Part shown: positions 1 to 8,403 of the stretch, piece after piece
Numbering within the stretch: the stretch's first letter is position 1
Layout: the number at the start of each line of letters is the position of its first letter
From: Bifidobacteriaceae bacterium
GTDB taxonomy: Bacteria > Actinomycetota > Actinomycetes > Actinomycetales > Bifidobacteriaceae
NCBI GenBank assembly: GCA_030530905.1
Contig: JAUMUB010000026.1
Location: 1,403 to 11,481, forward strand
Direction: 5' to 3'
Length of the DNA stretch: 10,079 nt
Program-made: the position numbers and the translations under genes
The notes under the pieces: model-generated
The model's input: the letters and a program-made list of their open reading frames with translations, nothing else
Database searches by the model: none
Told to the model about the DNA's origin: nothing

Positions 1-434
1 TGCATGCAATCGGTGTAAGCAACTTCCAAATTCATCATCTTGAAAAACTTATGGCAAACAGCGATGTAATTCCAGCAGCAAACCAGATTGAATCCTCACC
101 ACAATTCAACAATAATGAGCTTATCGAATTCAGCAAAAAGCATAATATCGCAGTTGAAGCATGGAGTCCATTAGGCGGAACTGGTGGTTCATTATTGCAA
201 GATTTACGTCTTGCCCCAATTGCACAAAAATATGGTAAAAGCGTGGCACAAGTTGTAATTCGCTGGCATATTCAGCGCGGTGTTATCGTATTGCCAAAGT
301 CAACACATGCTGAGCGTATTCGCCAGAATTTAGACGTGTTTGACTTTGAATTAAATTCAGAGGATATGGTAGCAATCAACGCAATTAATACTAATCAGCG
401 AAATGGTGCTGACCCTGACAACTTCAACTTCTAA
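1..434 (+). CDS. aldo/keto reductase, 3' part (5' end outside window)
   Basis: This is the C-terminal 144 or so residues of an NADPH-dependent aldo/keto reductase, probably of the 2,5-diketo-D-gluconate reductase-like (AKR5) group, a soluble (beta/alpha)8-barrel enzyme that reduces carbonyls to alcohols. The frame is open to the left edge: codons from base 3 read HAIGVSNF, the family signature strand AIGVSNF, so the ATG at 51 is internal and not the start. Further family marks are NQIE at bases 81-92, AWSPLGG, and the cofactor-binding segment VLPKSTHAERIRQN near the C terminus, where K-S and R-x-x-N contact the NADPH phosphate. The catalytic Asp, Tyr and Lys lie upstream, outside the window, so activity cannot be judged. 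The family usually has HP after NQIEx; here the residues are S-P. The substrate is unknown. The gene converges with the alarmone synthetase gene. Confidence 0.93.
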   Translation, partial: HAIGVSNFQIHHLEKLMANSDVIPAANQIESSPQFNNNELIEFSKKHNIAVEAWSPLGGTGGSLLQDLRLAPIAQKYGKSVAQVVIRWHIQRGVIVLPKSTHAERIRQNLDVFDFELNSEDMVAINAINTNQRNGADPDNFNF

Positions 435-513
435 TAATTCTAAAAAGAGTATGGCAAGTTACTAAGCGCAAACATAACGCGATGTAGTAATGAAGCCTTA
501 AGCGCAATAAAAG

Positions 514-561
514 AACGCTGTTACCTCATACTGTACAAACAATATGGGTGACAGCGTTTTT
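514..561. terminator. bidirectional Rho-independent terminator between convergent genes
   Basis: An inverted repeat pairs AACGCTGT (514-521) with ACAGCGTT (551-558). The stem extends inward through ACC/GGT and CAT/ATG pairs with one wobble and one bulge. The loop is about 15 bases. On the + strand the right arm runs into TTTTTAAATATTCTTT, serving the reductase. On the - strand the other arm is followed by CTTTTATT, serving the alarmone synthetase, whose stop is about 40 bases away. A 9-base direct repeat, TAAGCGCAA, occurs at 463-471 and 499-507 just before it; I see no function for that. Confidence 0.75.
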
Positions 562-599
562 AAATATTCTTTAAATGCTCTTTAAATAAATAGCAGATT

Positions 600-1355
600 T
601 TATAATGAATCGTCAGATTTAATTAAAGGGTGCGATTGTGGCGCATTATCAAGGCGTGGCGCGCTATTAATATCACGGTGAATTTGTTGCATTTGCACTT
701 CAATATTCTGAAGACTGCGAGCGCAGTCGAGAAGTGTTTGAGAATGTTCAGAATAACGAGTGTCAGGTAAATCAGTTTTATAACGCAAATCATGTTCCAG
801 GCTTGCCCAATAATCCATTGCAACAGTGCGGAATTGGACTTCAACGGGAGTGTAATGTGCGCCAGAAGACAAGAAGACTGGAACGGCGTAAATTACGTGT
901 AAGGAGCGGTACCCATTCTGTTTTGGTGATTTAATATAATCTTTTACGCGTAAGACTTGAATGTCAGACTGTTGGCTTAAATAGTTAGACACAGAGTACA
1001 CGTCATCTCGATAATTACAAATTACGCGAATGCCAGCAATATCAAAAAGATTATCCTTAATCGACTTCGTGTTAACTGGTAGATTTTTGCGATGCAATTT
1101 TTCAATAATAGAATTCACTGATTTAAGACGGCGTTCCATATGATGTATAGGGTCATGTGAGAAATGCACTTGAAACTCGTTGTCTAAAATCTCAAGCTTG
1201 GTGCTTAGCTCATACATTGCACCCTCATAAACTTGAAATAATTCTATAAATTGAGAAATTTCATCGGCGTTAATATTAGGTGAAGAAAATTCAGTGCTAT
1301 TTAATCGAGCACGAATTTCTGCCGTGTTTAATCTGCTTTGTCTGTCTAATATCAC
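600..1355 (-). CDS. small alarmone synthetase, (p)ppGpp synthetase (RelQ/RelP type)
   Basis: A 251-residue protein with only the RelA/SpoT synthetase domain: no HD hydrolase, TGS or ACT domain. It transfers pyrophosphate from ATP to the 3'-OH of GTP or GDP, making the stringent-response alarmone in the cytosol. Visible motifs in order: DIAGIR (105-110), the basic K138-D-Y segment, GYRSLH (148-153) for nucleotide binding, EVQFR (172-176) carrying the expected catalytic Glu172, and YWASLEH (182-188) followed by L-R-Y-K. An N-terminal helix around 40-60 (YEGAMYELSTKLE) resembles the start of known RelQ proteins, so the next in-frame ATG (Met47) would cut into the domain. The start is GTG at 1353-1355. 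The protein is slightly longer than typical RelQ (about 210 residues), with extra residues at both ends; the last 40 are polar and likely disordered. There is no Shine-Dalgarno sequence, see the promoter entry. Confidence 0.93.
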   Translation of the reverse strand: MILDRQSRLNTAEIRARLNSTEFSSPNINADEISQFIELFQVYEGAMYELSTKLEILDNEFQVHFSHDPIHHMERRLKSVNSIIEKLHRKNLPVNTKSIKDNLFDIAGIRVICNYRDDVYSVSNYLSQQSDIQVLRVKDYIKSPKQNGYRSLHVIYAVPVFLSSGAHYTPVEVQFRTVAMDYWASLEHDLRYKTDLPDTRYSEHSQTLLDCARSLQNIEVQMQQIHRDINSAPRLDNAPQSHPLIKSDDSL

Positions 1356-1361
1356 AAGAAA

Positions 1362-1368
1362 AATTATA
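1362..1368 (-). promoter_or_regulatory. -10 box of a probable leaderless promoter for the alarmone synthetase
   Basis: Read on the minus strand, a TATAAT hexamer is followed by TTTTTCTT and then the GTG start. The usual distance from -10 to transcription start puts +1 at or within a base of the GTG, so the mRNA would have no 5' leader and no ribosome binding site. I see no convincing -35 element 16-18 bases upstream. Leaderless GTG/ATG mRNAs are common in Actinobacteria in general; applying this here is inference from spacing. Confidence 0.5.
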
Positions 1369-1599
1369 TCGTAAGGGGATTAGAAGAATCTGAAAAAAGA
1401 ATGAATATTAAGAGCAAGAAGTTTTCTAAAAAGCACCTTCACAACATAATTTAGCGTGAATATTGTATATGCAAGTTTATGAAAATTATGCATGTTTTGC
1501 CTGTATTTCTTAGCATTACGCCGTATTGTAATAGGTGCAAATGTGTAAGCAACACAACAAAGAGATATCTGTGCCATGTGGCTTATACCATAGAGCATT
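1369..1599. other. divergent intergenic region, alarmone synthetase / miaB
   Basis: About 240 AT-rich bases separate the two divergent genes. The left edge carries the leaderless -10 box described separately. At the right edge TATACC (1584-1589) is a weak -10 candidate for miaB, 10 bases before the ATG at 1600, without a clear -35. I see no strong inverted repeat, terminator or RNA gene here. A minus-strand open frame (1380-1679) crosses most of it but looks spurious. Confidence 0.5.
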
Positions 1600-3051
1600 A
1601 TGGACGAATCTATGATGACTGAAGAAGAACGTGCTTCATACCGTAACACTGATAACGCAACATTACGCGAAAACGCCAAAGGTGTATTCTATGTGCATAC
1701 TTTAGGTTGTCAGATGAATGTGCATGATTCTGAGCGTATTGCTGGTGTATTAGAAGATGAGGGATATGTTCCTGCTACCGCACAGCAAATAGAAGATAAA
1801 GCAATAGATTTAATTGTTTTAAACACGTGCGCAGTTCGTGAGAATGCTGCAGAGCGCATGTATGGAACTATTGGCTTATGGGCAAAACTCAAGCGTCGTA
1901 GAGCAAATATGCAAATTGCTGTTGGCGGGTGCATGGCGCAGCTAGACCGTCAGCGTATTGCAGACAAAGCCCCATGGGTAGACGCAGTATTTGGTACTAA
2001 GAACATTGGCTCACTGCCAAGACTATTAGAGCAAGCGCGCATGAGTGGCACTCCTCAGGTAAAAGTTGTTGATGATCTCAACTATTTTCCAAGTCAGTTA
2101 CCTGCTGCACGTGCATCAAAAGTGTCATCATGGGTTTCTATTTCAGTTGGATGTAACAATACTTGCACTTTCTGTATTGTGCCAACCACTCGTGGAAAAG
2201 AAAAAGATCGTCGTCCAGGAGATATTCTTGCAGAAATTCGCCGCTGTGTAGATAATGGGGCAAAAGAAGTCACGCTATTAGGTCAGAATGTGAATTCATT
2301 TGGATATTCAATTGGTGACCGTTTTGCTTTTTCAAAATTATTGCGTGCCTGCGGAGAAATTGAAGGATTAGAGCGCGTGCGCTTTACTTCACCACACCCA
2401 GCAGCGTTTACTGATGATGTGATTGAAGCAATGGCTCAAACACCAAATATTATGCATCAACTTCACATGCCATTACAATCAGGCTCTGATAGTGTGCTGC
2501 GTGCAATGCGTCGTTCTTACAGAAGTTCACGATTCATGAACATCTTGCATAAAGTACGTGAGCAGATGCCAGACGCGCAGATTACCACAGATATTATTGT
2601 TGGATTCCCTACAGAAACAGAAGAGGATTTTCAAAAAACTGTGGAATTAGTTAAAGAAGCACGTTTCACCTCAGCATATATTTTCGAATATTCTCCACGT
2701 CCAGGAACTCCTGCAGCAAATATGGAACAGCTACCACAGGAAGTGGTTCGTGATCGTTTTAACCGCTTGCTCGAAGTGCAAGAACAGATCACTAAAGAAG
2801 AATTGCAAAAGTTTGAGGGCAAAGACGTAGAAGTGATGATTATTGGCACACAAGGCCGAAAGGATGCGGACACTCATCGAGTTACAGGCCGTGAGAAAAC
2901 TGGCACACTAGTGCATATTGGCGTTCCAGAAGGCTATCCACACCCTGAAGTGGGCGATTTTGTGACTGCTACAGTTACTCATGCTGCACGCCATAATCTT
3001 ATCGCAGATCCAAACCCATTAATTGGTCAAACATATGAAGTCAGGCATTAA
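1600..3051 (+). CDS. miaB: tRNA-2-methylthio-N6-dimethylallyladenosine synthase MiaB
   Basis: A radical-SAM methylthiotransferase of 483 residues that adds the 2-methylthio group to i6A at position 37 of tRNAs reading UNN codons, giving ms2i6A. The N-terminal UPF0004 domain has the three auxiliary-cluster cysteines: Cys37 in TLGCQMN, Cys77 in NTCAVREN, and Cys111 in GGCMAQ. The radical-SAM core has the CxxxCxxC motif at Cys185, Cys189 and Cys192 (GCNNTCTFC). The pattern [10 protein letters not shown] and the segment [15 protein letters not shown] are typical of the family. The C-terminal 70-75 residues form the TRAM RNA-binding domain. An in-frame TAG at 1591-1593 bounds the start. ATG 1600 has no Shine-Dalgarno; ATG 1612 has a weak GGA seven bases upstream, so the true start may be 1612 or 1615. 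miaA, whose product makes its substrate, overlaps the end. Confidence 0.97.
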   Translation: MDESMMTEEERASYRNTDNATLRENAKGVFYVHTLGCQMNVHDSERIAGVLEDEGYVPATAQQIEDKAIDLIVLNTCAVRENAAERMYGTIGLWAKLKRRRANMQIAVGGCMAQLDRQRIADKAPWVDAVFGTKNIGSLPRLLEQARMSGTPQVKVVDDLNYFPSQLPAARASKVSSWVSISVGCNNTCTFCIVPTTRGKEKDRRPGDILAEIRRCVDNGAKEVTLLGQNVNSFGYSIGDRFAFSKLLRACGEIEGLERVRFTSPHPAAFTDDVIEAMAQTPNIMHQLHMPLQSGSDSVLRAMRRSYRSSRFMNILHKVREQMPDAQITTDIIVGFPTETEEDFQKTVELVKEARFTSAYIFEYSPRPGTPAANMEQLPQEVVRDRFNRLLEVQEQITKEELQKFEGKDVEVMIIGTQGRKDADTHRVTGREKTGTLVHIGVPEGYPHPEVGDFVTATVTHAARHNLIADPNPLIGQTYEVRH

Positions 3052-4042
3052 TATTACGCAAGAGAAAAAAGTTATTTCCATTGTTGGCCCTACTGCCTCG
3101 GGTAAAACAAGTTTAGGGATTGCTATTGCAAAACGGTTAGAAGCACGTGGAGAAAAAGCTGCAATTGTTAATGCAGACGCGTATCAAATGTATAAAGGCA
3201 TGGATATTGGTACGGCAAAGGCTAGTTTGCAAGAGCGGGCGAGCGTACAACATTATTTGTTGGACATTATTGAGCCAAATGAAACAATGACCGTGGCTAA
3301 ATTCCAGCGTATTGCGCGTGATTGCATACAAGACCTACAGTCAAGAAATATACGTCCAATTCTAGTAGGCGGTTCTGGCTTATATGCTCGCGCAGTAATT
3401 GATGACATCACGTTTCCGGGTACTGACCAAACTATTCGTCAGCGTTTGCAAGAGCGTGCAGAAGCTGAGGGGGCTACGGCTCTTTTTGAAGAATTACGTT
3501 TTAAAGATCCACAAGCTGCTGAACGTATGGATCCACGAAACATACGCAGAACTGTTCGTGCGTTAGAAGTGATTGAGCTTACTGGTAAACCGTTTTCTGC
3601 TAGTTTGCCCAAATACCAGTATGTTATTGGTAGTGTTCAAATAGGGCTTGATTTGTCACGAGAAGAATTGGATGATCGCATAAATCTTAGAACTGAGCAA
3701 ATGCAAGAGCAAGGATTTTTGCGTGAGGTCGAAAATGTTCGTGATCGTCTAGGAGTGACAGCAGCGCGCGCCTTGGGATATCAGCAAATGATAGATGTGT
3801 TAGATGGTTTAATCTCCGAAGAAGAAGCATTTGCAGATATTGCGCAAAAAACGCGTCGTCTTGCTCGTAAACAGATGGGTTGGTTCGGTCGAGATCCGAG
3901 AATACATTGGGTGCGTGCCATGAATCCTGACCTAGTTGATATTGTTATGAATATTATTGATAAAGCAGATTCGGGTGCTTACGATGAGATAGATTCGCAC
4001 GCACAGGAATATGTGCAGCATCATTTAGGTGATATTAATTAA
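3035..4042 (+). CDS. miaA: tRNA dimethylallyltransferase MiaA
   Basis: Transfers the dimethylallyl group from DMAPP to N6 of A37 in UNN-decoding tRNAs, the step before MiaB. The 335-residue length is normal. The P-loop-like GPTASGKT lies at 18-25, [17 protein letters not shown] at 46-62 holds the conserved Asp48 expected to act as catalytic base, and [16 protein letters not shown] and [14 protein letters not shown] follow as in family members. The segment near the end, [13 protein letters not shown], is the conserved tRNA-binding region. I chose ATG 3035, which overlaps the last 17 bases of miaB in another frame; an in-frame TTG at 3023 would add MVKH but has no better ribosome site. Neither has a Shine-Dalgarno sequence, so translation is probably coupled to miaB. 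No intact ATG lies between 3035 and the P-loop. Confidence 0.95.
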   Translation: MKSGINITQEKKVISIVGPTASGKTSLGIAIAKRLEARGEKAAIVNADAYQMYKGMDIGTAKASLQERASVQHYLLDIIEPNETMTVAKFQRIARDCIQDLQSRNIRPILVGGSGLYARAVIDDITFPGTDQTIRQRLQERAEAEGATALFEELRFKDPQAAERMDPRNIRRTVRALEVIELTGKPFSASLPKYQYVIGSVQIGLDLSREELDDRINLRTEQMQEQGFLREVENVRDRLGVTAARALGYQQMIDVLDGLISEEEAFADIAQKTRRLARKQMGWFGRDPRIHWVRAMNPDLVDIVMNIIDKADSGAYDEIDSHAQEYVQHHLGDIN

Positions 4043-4056
4043 TAACCTTGAACTTG

Positions 4057-4062
4057 TATAAT
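4057..4062 (+). promoter_or_regulatory. consensus -10 box upstream of ftsK
   Basis: A perfect TATAAT, preceded by TTG, sits in the 64-base gap between miaA and ftsK, 44 bases before the ftsK ATG. No good -35 hexamer is present 16-18 bases upstream (the region reads ATTAATT and overlaps the miaA stop). The preceding TG may partly compensate. It would allow ftsK and downstream genes to be transcribed apart from miaB-miaA. Confidence 0.45.
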
Positions 4063-4106
4063 AGGCAAAGAGAAGTATTTTAGTAGGAATTTAAAGAAAA
4101 TAAATT

Positions 4107-6878
4107 ATGGCACGTACCGTTTCCAACAATAAAAGTTCCAGCAATAAGGATGCGAAAAAAATTGCTCCAAAATCTTCAGACACAAAAAATATTGAAGCTG
4201 AAGAAACAGTGTGGCAGAGAATTCTTCTAGCTATTCCGCGCGCAATTGGTACTTTAGTTCGCTCTGTAAGTGGAGTGGGCGAGTATGATCCTATGTACCG
4301 CAGAGACGGTCTTTGCTTTCTTCTCCTAGTGTTCTCCGTTTTATTCTGTGCTTCTGAATGGTTTAGAGTTCAAGGATTTATTGGCGTTTTTCTTCATACG
4401 ATCGCTTCAAGTGTATTAGGTGTAATGAGCGTTGTTTTGCCAGTGTTATTAATGTATGTGGCAATTCGTCTCATGCGTAATGCAGGAACTGGGTCTAATA
4501 ATCCGCGCGTAATAAGCGGTTGGTTCTTACTATTATGGTCAGTTTGTTCCATAATTAATATCGTAAAAATTGGGGATACTAGAGCTTTTAGTATTTCGCT
4601 AATTGAACAAGCTGGTGGCTTATTGGGCTATATGCTTGGCTCGCCACTATCATGGGGGTTATCAGCTGTTTTTGCAATTATTTTATTTGTTATTATTGCT
4701 TTTTTTGCGCTGTTAATGATTACGAACACTCATGTTTCGCAAATACCAGATAAAGTAATGAACTTGCGCCCAGACGAAGATAGAGAAGATGAGCAATTCC
4801 CCAATGAGGTTCAGGTTGGTGACGAAACTTTAGCATTCGCAGATGGTGTTCCTAGGCATGATGGCACTGATGAGGATGATGAGGAAAAACCATTAGGTCT
4901 GTTTGCGCGATTATTCAAAAAACGTAAGGCTAGCAACACGTCCACTTCATTGGATGAGTATGAGGGGGATGAGCCTTTTAAACAGGCGGCACAACAGCAT
5001 GGTGAGAGTGAGCATAATGATATTGTCCCACGAACTATTACTTCAGGTGTGCCAAATGCTGACGAAGAAAGTATGGGAGCTACCACAGCAATTCCCGCAG
5101 GCCAGGATTTGCAAGGTGGTGAAAATCATGAGATTCCAATGGTGCGTGTGGTTTCAAATGATGATCCATGGGCGAAGATTGACGCTGAAAATAATACGGG
5201 TGAAAACGTTTCTGAAAATGCTCAGCATAGCGATTCAACGTATGTAGAAAATCGATTAAGTGATGAAAATAGCGGATATAGTAGTGAAGATGATGATAAT
5301 GCTGATAGTGAGAATGTGGCAGCAGCTATGCAACCATATCAGCTTCCAGACTTATCTATGCTTGCATATGGTAAGCCTCACGCAGCGAGAACTGAAGCAA
5401 ATGATGAGGTAATTCGCGCGTTAACATCTACCTTTAAGCAGTTTAATGTTGATGCAAAAGTTGTTGGCTTTTTACGCGGCCCATCAGTAACTCAGTATGA
5501 GGTAGAGCTTGGTGCTGGTGTTAAGGTTGAAAAAGTCACTAATCTACAAAAGAATATCGCTTATGCAGTGGCAAGTTCTGACGTGCGTATTCTCTCGCCA
5601 ATTCCTGGTAAATCAGCTATTGGTATTGAAATCCCGAATGCTGATCGAGAAATAGTTCATTTAGGTGATGTGCTTCGTTCTGATGAGGCACGAAATGCAA
5701 AAAGTCCAATGATTACTGGTGTTGGCAAAGATGTTGAAGGTCATTTTATTACTGCTGATCTCACTAAGATGCCACACTTACTTGTTGCTGGTGCAACAGG
5801 TTCAGGTAAATCAAGTTTTATTAACTCGATGCTTACGTCAATTATTATGCGAGCAACCCCTGATCAGGTTCGTATGATTATGGTTGATCCGAAGCGTGTG
5901 GAACTTTCTGCATATGCTGGTATTCCACATTTGTTAACGCCAATTATTACTGACCCTAAAAAAGCTGCACAGGCTTTAGAATGGGTTGTGAAAGAGATGG
6001 ATGCGCGTTACGATGATTTACAATACTTTGGTTTTAGGCATGTGAATGATTTTAACGAGGCTGTGCGCGCGGGCAAAGTGCATGTTCCAGCAGGCTCAAA
6101 GCGCAAGATTGCTCCTTATCCGTATCTTTTAGTAGTCGTTGATGAGATGGCTGATTTAATGATGGTAGCTAAAAATGATGTGGAAAGTTCGATTCAACGT
6201 ATCACACAGTTAGCGCGAGCTGCAGGCGTGCATCTGGTATTAGCAACACAACGCCCGTCAGTTGATGTGGTTACTGGTCTTATTAAAGCGAATATTCCTT
6301 CACGTCTTGCCTTTGCTACTTCTTCTGCCACTGATTCGAGAGTTATTCTAGATACAGTTGGTGCTGAAGCGTTAATTGGCCAGGGTGACGGATTGTTCTT
6401 GCCAATGGGTCAGGCAAAGCCAATGCGTGTTCAGGGTTCTTGGGTGAACGAGTCTGAAATTCGTAAAGCAGTTGATTTTGTTCGTGCACAGCGTAAGCCA
6501 AAGTATCGCGAAGATATTGAACAAATGGCACAAGAATCACAGCAGCAAAACATGGTACAAGAAGATATTGGTCGCGATATGGATGCCCTGCTGCAAGCTG
6601 CAGAACTTGTTGTCACAGCCCAGTTCGGCTCAACTTCTATGTTACAGCGTAAACTAAGAGTTGGTTTTGCGAAAGCAGGTAGACTTATGGACTTATTGGA
6701 GTCTCGTGGAGTTGTTGGTCCTTCTGAGGGTTCAAAAGCTCGCGAGGTTCTAGTTCAGCCTCAAGATTTACCTGAAGTGCTTGCATTTATTCGTGGTGAA
6801 ACAGATACGTTAGAAACGCATGGAGAGCAGCAAGGACAGTTAGATTTAGAATCTCATACCGAAGATGATGAATTCTAA
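4107..6878 (+). CDS. ftsK: DNA translocase FtsK/SpoIIIE
   Basis: A 923-residue septal DNA pump that moves chromosome termini out of the closing division septum. The N-terminal region has four clear membrane segments (about 66-84, 98-120, 136-153, 183-205), with a further hydrophobic stretch near 162-180. A long Asp/Glu/Ser/Asn-rich linker (about 212-410) is probably disordered. The alpha domain starts near 411, followed by the RecA-like motor with Walker A GATGSGKS (562-569), Walker B VVVDEM (Asp679, Glu680) and the family segment [21 protein letters not shown]. The gamma winged-helix domain that reads oriented KOPS-type sites lies at about 828-892, containing [15 protein letters not shown] and [13 protein letters not shown]. 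The N terminus before the first helix is lysine/serine rich. ATG 4107 has only a poor AAAGAAAA ribosome site. pgsA follows after 18 bases. Confidence 0.97.
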   Translation: MARTVSNNKSSSNKDAKKIAPKSSDTKNIEAEETVWQRILLAIPRAIGTLVRSVSGVGEYDPMYRRDGLCFLLLVFSVLFCASEWFRVQGFIGVFLHTIASSVLGVMSVVLPVLLMYVAIRLMRNAGTGSNNPRVISGWFLLLWSVCSIINIVKIGDTRAFSISLIEQAGGLLGYMLGSPLSWGLSAVFAIILFVIIAFFALLMITNTHVSQIPDKVMNLRPDEDREDEQFPNEVQVGDETLAFADGVPRHDGTDEDDEEKPLGLFARLFKKRKASNTSTSLDEYEGDEPFKQAAQQHGESEHNDIVPRTITSGVPNADEESMGATTAIPAGQDLQGGENHEIPMVRVVSNDDPWAKIDAENNTGENVSENAQHSDSTYVENRLSDENSGYSSEDDDNADSENVAAAMQPYQLPDLSMLAYGKPHAARTEANDEVIRALTSTFKQFNVDAKVVGFLRGPSVTQYEVELGAGVKVEKVTNLQKNIAYAVASSDVRILSPIPGKSAIGIEIPNADREIVHLGDVLRSDEARNAKSPMITGVGKDVEGHFITADLTKMPHLLVAGATGSGKSSFINSMLTSIIMRATPDQVRMIMVDPKRVELSAYAGIPHLLTPIITDPKKAAQALEWVVKEMDARYDDLQYFGFRHVNDFNEAVRAGKVHVPAGSKRKIAPYPYLLVVVDEMADLMMVAKNDVESSIQRITQLARAAGVHLVLATQRPSVDVVTGLIKANIPSRLAFATSSATDSRVILDTVGAEALIGQGDGLFLPMGQAKPMRVQGSWVNESEIRKAVDFVRAQRKPKYREDIEQMAQESQQQNMVQEDIGRDMDALLQAAELVVTAQFGSTSMLQRKLRVGFAKAGRLMDLLESRGVVGPSEGSKAREVLVQPQDLPEVLAFIRGETDTLETHGEQQGQLDLESHTEDDEF

Positions 6879-6896
6879 AAATACAAGGAGTGTATT

Positions 6897-7550
6897 GTGA
6901 GTAATGATGTTATAAAGCATGGTAATGGTAAGAAGATTATTGATGATTGGAATACTTTACCAAATCTTGTTACGTTTTCGCGTATCGCCCTAGTAGTTGT
7001 TTATTTGGTGTTTCTCATTTGTGCAGGCCCGTTCGGCGTTGAAAACAACGTATTTCGTCTTGTAAGTGCAATCCTATTTATTGTCGCTGCGAGTACTGAT
7101 AAATTAGATGGTTATCTTGCGCGTAAGCGTGATGAGGTTACTGATCTTGGTAAGTTAATGGATCCTATCGCAGACAAACTTCTTATTTGTGCAACGCTTA
7201 TCGTGTTATCATTTTTTGGCGAGTTGGCATGGTGGATTACGGCATTATTCTTAATTCGTGAAATAGGTATTACTGTGCTACGCTTCTTTGTTATTGAGGA
7301 GGGTGGTAAAGTTATTGCAGCTTCACAGCTTGGAAAGTATAAGACTTTAACACAGTGCCTTGGTCTTGCACTACTTTTGCTTGTGCCAGTTTATTTCATA
7401 TTCAGCACAGTATCTAACGTTAGCCTAGTGCTGTATTATGCAGGTTTCGCTCTCGTGGGAGTATCCTTAGCTTTATGCTTATTCTCTGGTGGAATGTACG
7501 TATATAACGTGGTTAAATCAGGCGCATTAAAGCGTTCTCGCGAAGAGTAG
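6897..7550 (+). CDS. pgsA: CDP-diacylglycerol-glycerol-3-phosphate 3-phosphatidyltransferase
   Basis: An integral membrane CDP-alcohol phosphatidyltransferase of 217 residues. It joins CDP-diacylglycerol and glycerol-3-phosphate to phosphatidylglycerophosphate, precursor of phosphatidylglycerol and cardiolipin. The signature D-x2-D-G-x2-A-R-x8-G-x3-D-x3-D is complete: Asp68, Asp71, Gly72, Ala75, Arg76, Gly85, Asp89, Asp93; the aspartates bind metal and the last is the likely base. Hydrophobic segments lie near 29-44, 53-67, 94-121, 152-170 and 176-198. The motif LPNLVTFSRI at the N terminus favours PgsA over phosphatidylinositol-phosphate synthase, although substrate choice in this family cannot be fixed from motif alone. 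The GTG start at 6897 is set by a perfect AAGGAG at 6885-6890. The cinA-like gene starts one base after the stop, so the two are co-transcribed. Confidence 0.93.
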   Translation: MSNDVIKHGNGKKIIDDWNTLPNLVTFSRIALVVVYLVFLICAGPFGVENNVFRLVSAILFIVAASTDKLDGYLARKRDEVTDLGKLMDPIADKLLICATLIVLSFFGELAWWITALFLIREIGITVLRFFVIEEGGKVIAASQLGKYKTLTQCLGLALLLLVPVYFIFSTVSNVSLVLYYAGFALVGVSLALCLFSGGMYVYNVVKSGALKRSREE

Positions 7551-7551
7551 T

Positions 7552-8094
7552 ATGCAAAATTCTAATCAACAAATAACAGTACAACTTCATGCGCAGTGTG
7601 ATGAAGTTGCTCAAAAAATCTTGCAAATTTGTGTTGATAATAATCTTAAAATCGCTGCAGCAGAATCACTCACTTCTGGATTATTAGCAGATTCATTTGT
7701 GCGAATAGCAGGGGCTTCTCAAGTGTTTCTTGGCTCTGCTGTGACCTACGATATTCGCGCAAAGCATAGTATTTTGCACGTGTCTCAAATTTTGCTTGAT
7801 GAGAATGGTGCAGTTCATCCTGAGGTTGCTCAACAAATGGCTGAGCATACGGCACAACTCTATAATCAAACAGAATACGATAATCGTATTATTGGTCTTG
7901 CGACTACAGGAGTTGCAGGGCCTGGAGCTGACGGAGACAAGCCAGCTGGTTTAGTATATGTGGCAGTGAGCTTGCCTGCATGTATACAGAAATCAAGCAT
8001 TGTTAAAAAGCTTCAATTGCAGGGTGATCGTGAGCAAATAAGAATGCAAACAGTGTATGAATTATTGCAAATTTTATACGTTGCTTTAAGTTAG
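7552..8094 (+). CDS. cinA: CinA C-terminal domain protein (PncC-type NMN amidohydrolase)
   Basis: A 180-residue stand-alone CinA C-terminal domain without the N-terminal molybdopterin-binding-like domain of full CinA. Characterised relatives (PncC) deamidate nicotinamide mononucleotide to nicotinate mononucleotide, recycling the NMN released by NAD-dependent DNA ligase; that function here is inferred. Visible marks: AAESLTSG (36-43, family usually AESCTGG), FLGSAVTYDIRAK, GAVHPEVAQQMAEH, and the loop ATTGVAGPGADGDKPAG (Gly120-Pro124 region) followed by VYVAVSL. The ATG lies one base after the pgsA stop, with GAAGAG (7542-7547) inside the pgsA end as ribosome site. Neighbouring cinA and recA is a recurrent arrangement in Gram-positives. 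The first 15 or so residues are glutamine-rich and not conserved-looking. Confidence 0.9.
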   Translation: MQNSNQQITVQLHAQCDEVAQKILQICVDNNLKIAAAESLTSGLLADSFVRIAGASQVFLGSAVTYDIRAKHSILHVSQILLDENGAVHPEVAQQMAEHTAQLYNQTEYDNRIIGLATTGVAGPGADGDKPAGLVYVAVSLPACIQKSSIVKKLQLQGDREQIRMQTVYELLQILYVALS

Positions 8095-8135
8095 TTTAAC
8101 AGTGTGTTTGCTAGTGCATTTTAGATGAGGATAAT

Positions 8136-8369
8136 GTGACAGAACGCGAATTTTGGGAATTGCTTGAAGAAGTGTTTGGTCGTACTTACGGACAAGCAAT
8201 CTCGCATGATATTTCTTTGCCGGAGTTGCAAAATAGTACTGCTTATGAAGCGTTACAACAAGGGGTGGAGCCAAGAATTGTGTGGAATGTTTTGTGTAAT
8301 CACATGGATGTTCCCGATTCAGCTCGGTGGGGTAAAGACCATAACGCGCCACCTTTGCCAGCTAAGTGA
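8136..8369 (+). CDS. DUF3046 family small protein
   Basis: A 77-residue protein matching the actinobacterial DUF3046 family as I recall it: an N-terminal T-E-R-E-F-W-E-L-L segment, F-G-x-x-Y-G, a central A-Y-E-A-L-Q-Q-G-V-E-P-R-x-V-W motif, and the end M-D-V-P-x-x-x-R-W-G-K-D. The family is typically found directly upstream of recA in Actinobacteria, as here; its function is not known. It is predicted soluble and mostly helical, with no signal peptide or cysteine cluster. The start is GTG 8136 with GAGGA (8127-8131) as ribosome site; an ATG two bases earlier hits a stop at once. The gene begins 41 bases after cinA and is probably read from the same transcript. Confidence 0.87.
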   Translation: MTEREFWELLEEVFGRTYGQAISHDISLPELQNSTAYEALQQGVEPRIVWNVLCNHMDVPDSARWGKDHNAPPLPAK

Positions 8370-8389
8370 CACGCAAATAAAACACTATT

Positions 8390-8403
8390 CGAACATTTGT
8401 TCG
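8390..8403. promoter_or_regulatory. SOS box (LexA operator) of recA
   Basis: CGAACATTTGTTCG is a perfect CGAAC-N4-GTTCG palindrome, the Gram-positive/actinobacterial LexA binding site, placed 110 bases before the recA ATG and 20 bases after the DUF3046 stop. It predicts repression by LexA and induction of recA, and probably the downstream gene, after DNA damage. Outer arms ACACTA (8382-8387) and TAGTGT (8409-8414) flank it as a second, longer inverted repeat. Confidence 0.88.

Noticed and set aside
51..434. ATG at 51 as the start of a complete short reductase gene
   Set aside because: The frame is open upstream to the window edge and codes the AIGVSNF motif there, so the gene begins outside the window.
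1380..1679. Minus-strand open frame of 99 codons between the alarmone synthetase and miaB
   Set aside because: It overlaps the start of miaB by 80 bases, has no ribosome site, and its product (many Arg/Phe/Ile, no motif) looks like the antisense of AT-rich DNA.
4811..5247. Open frames on both strands within the ftsK linker region
   Set aside because: They are by-products of the repetitive acidic codons of ftsK; neither has a ribosome site or recognisable motif.
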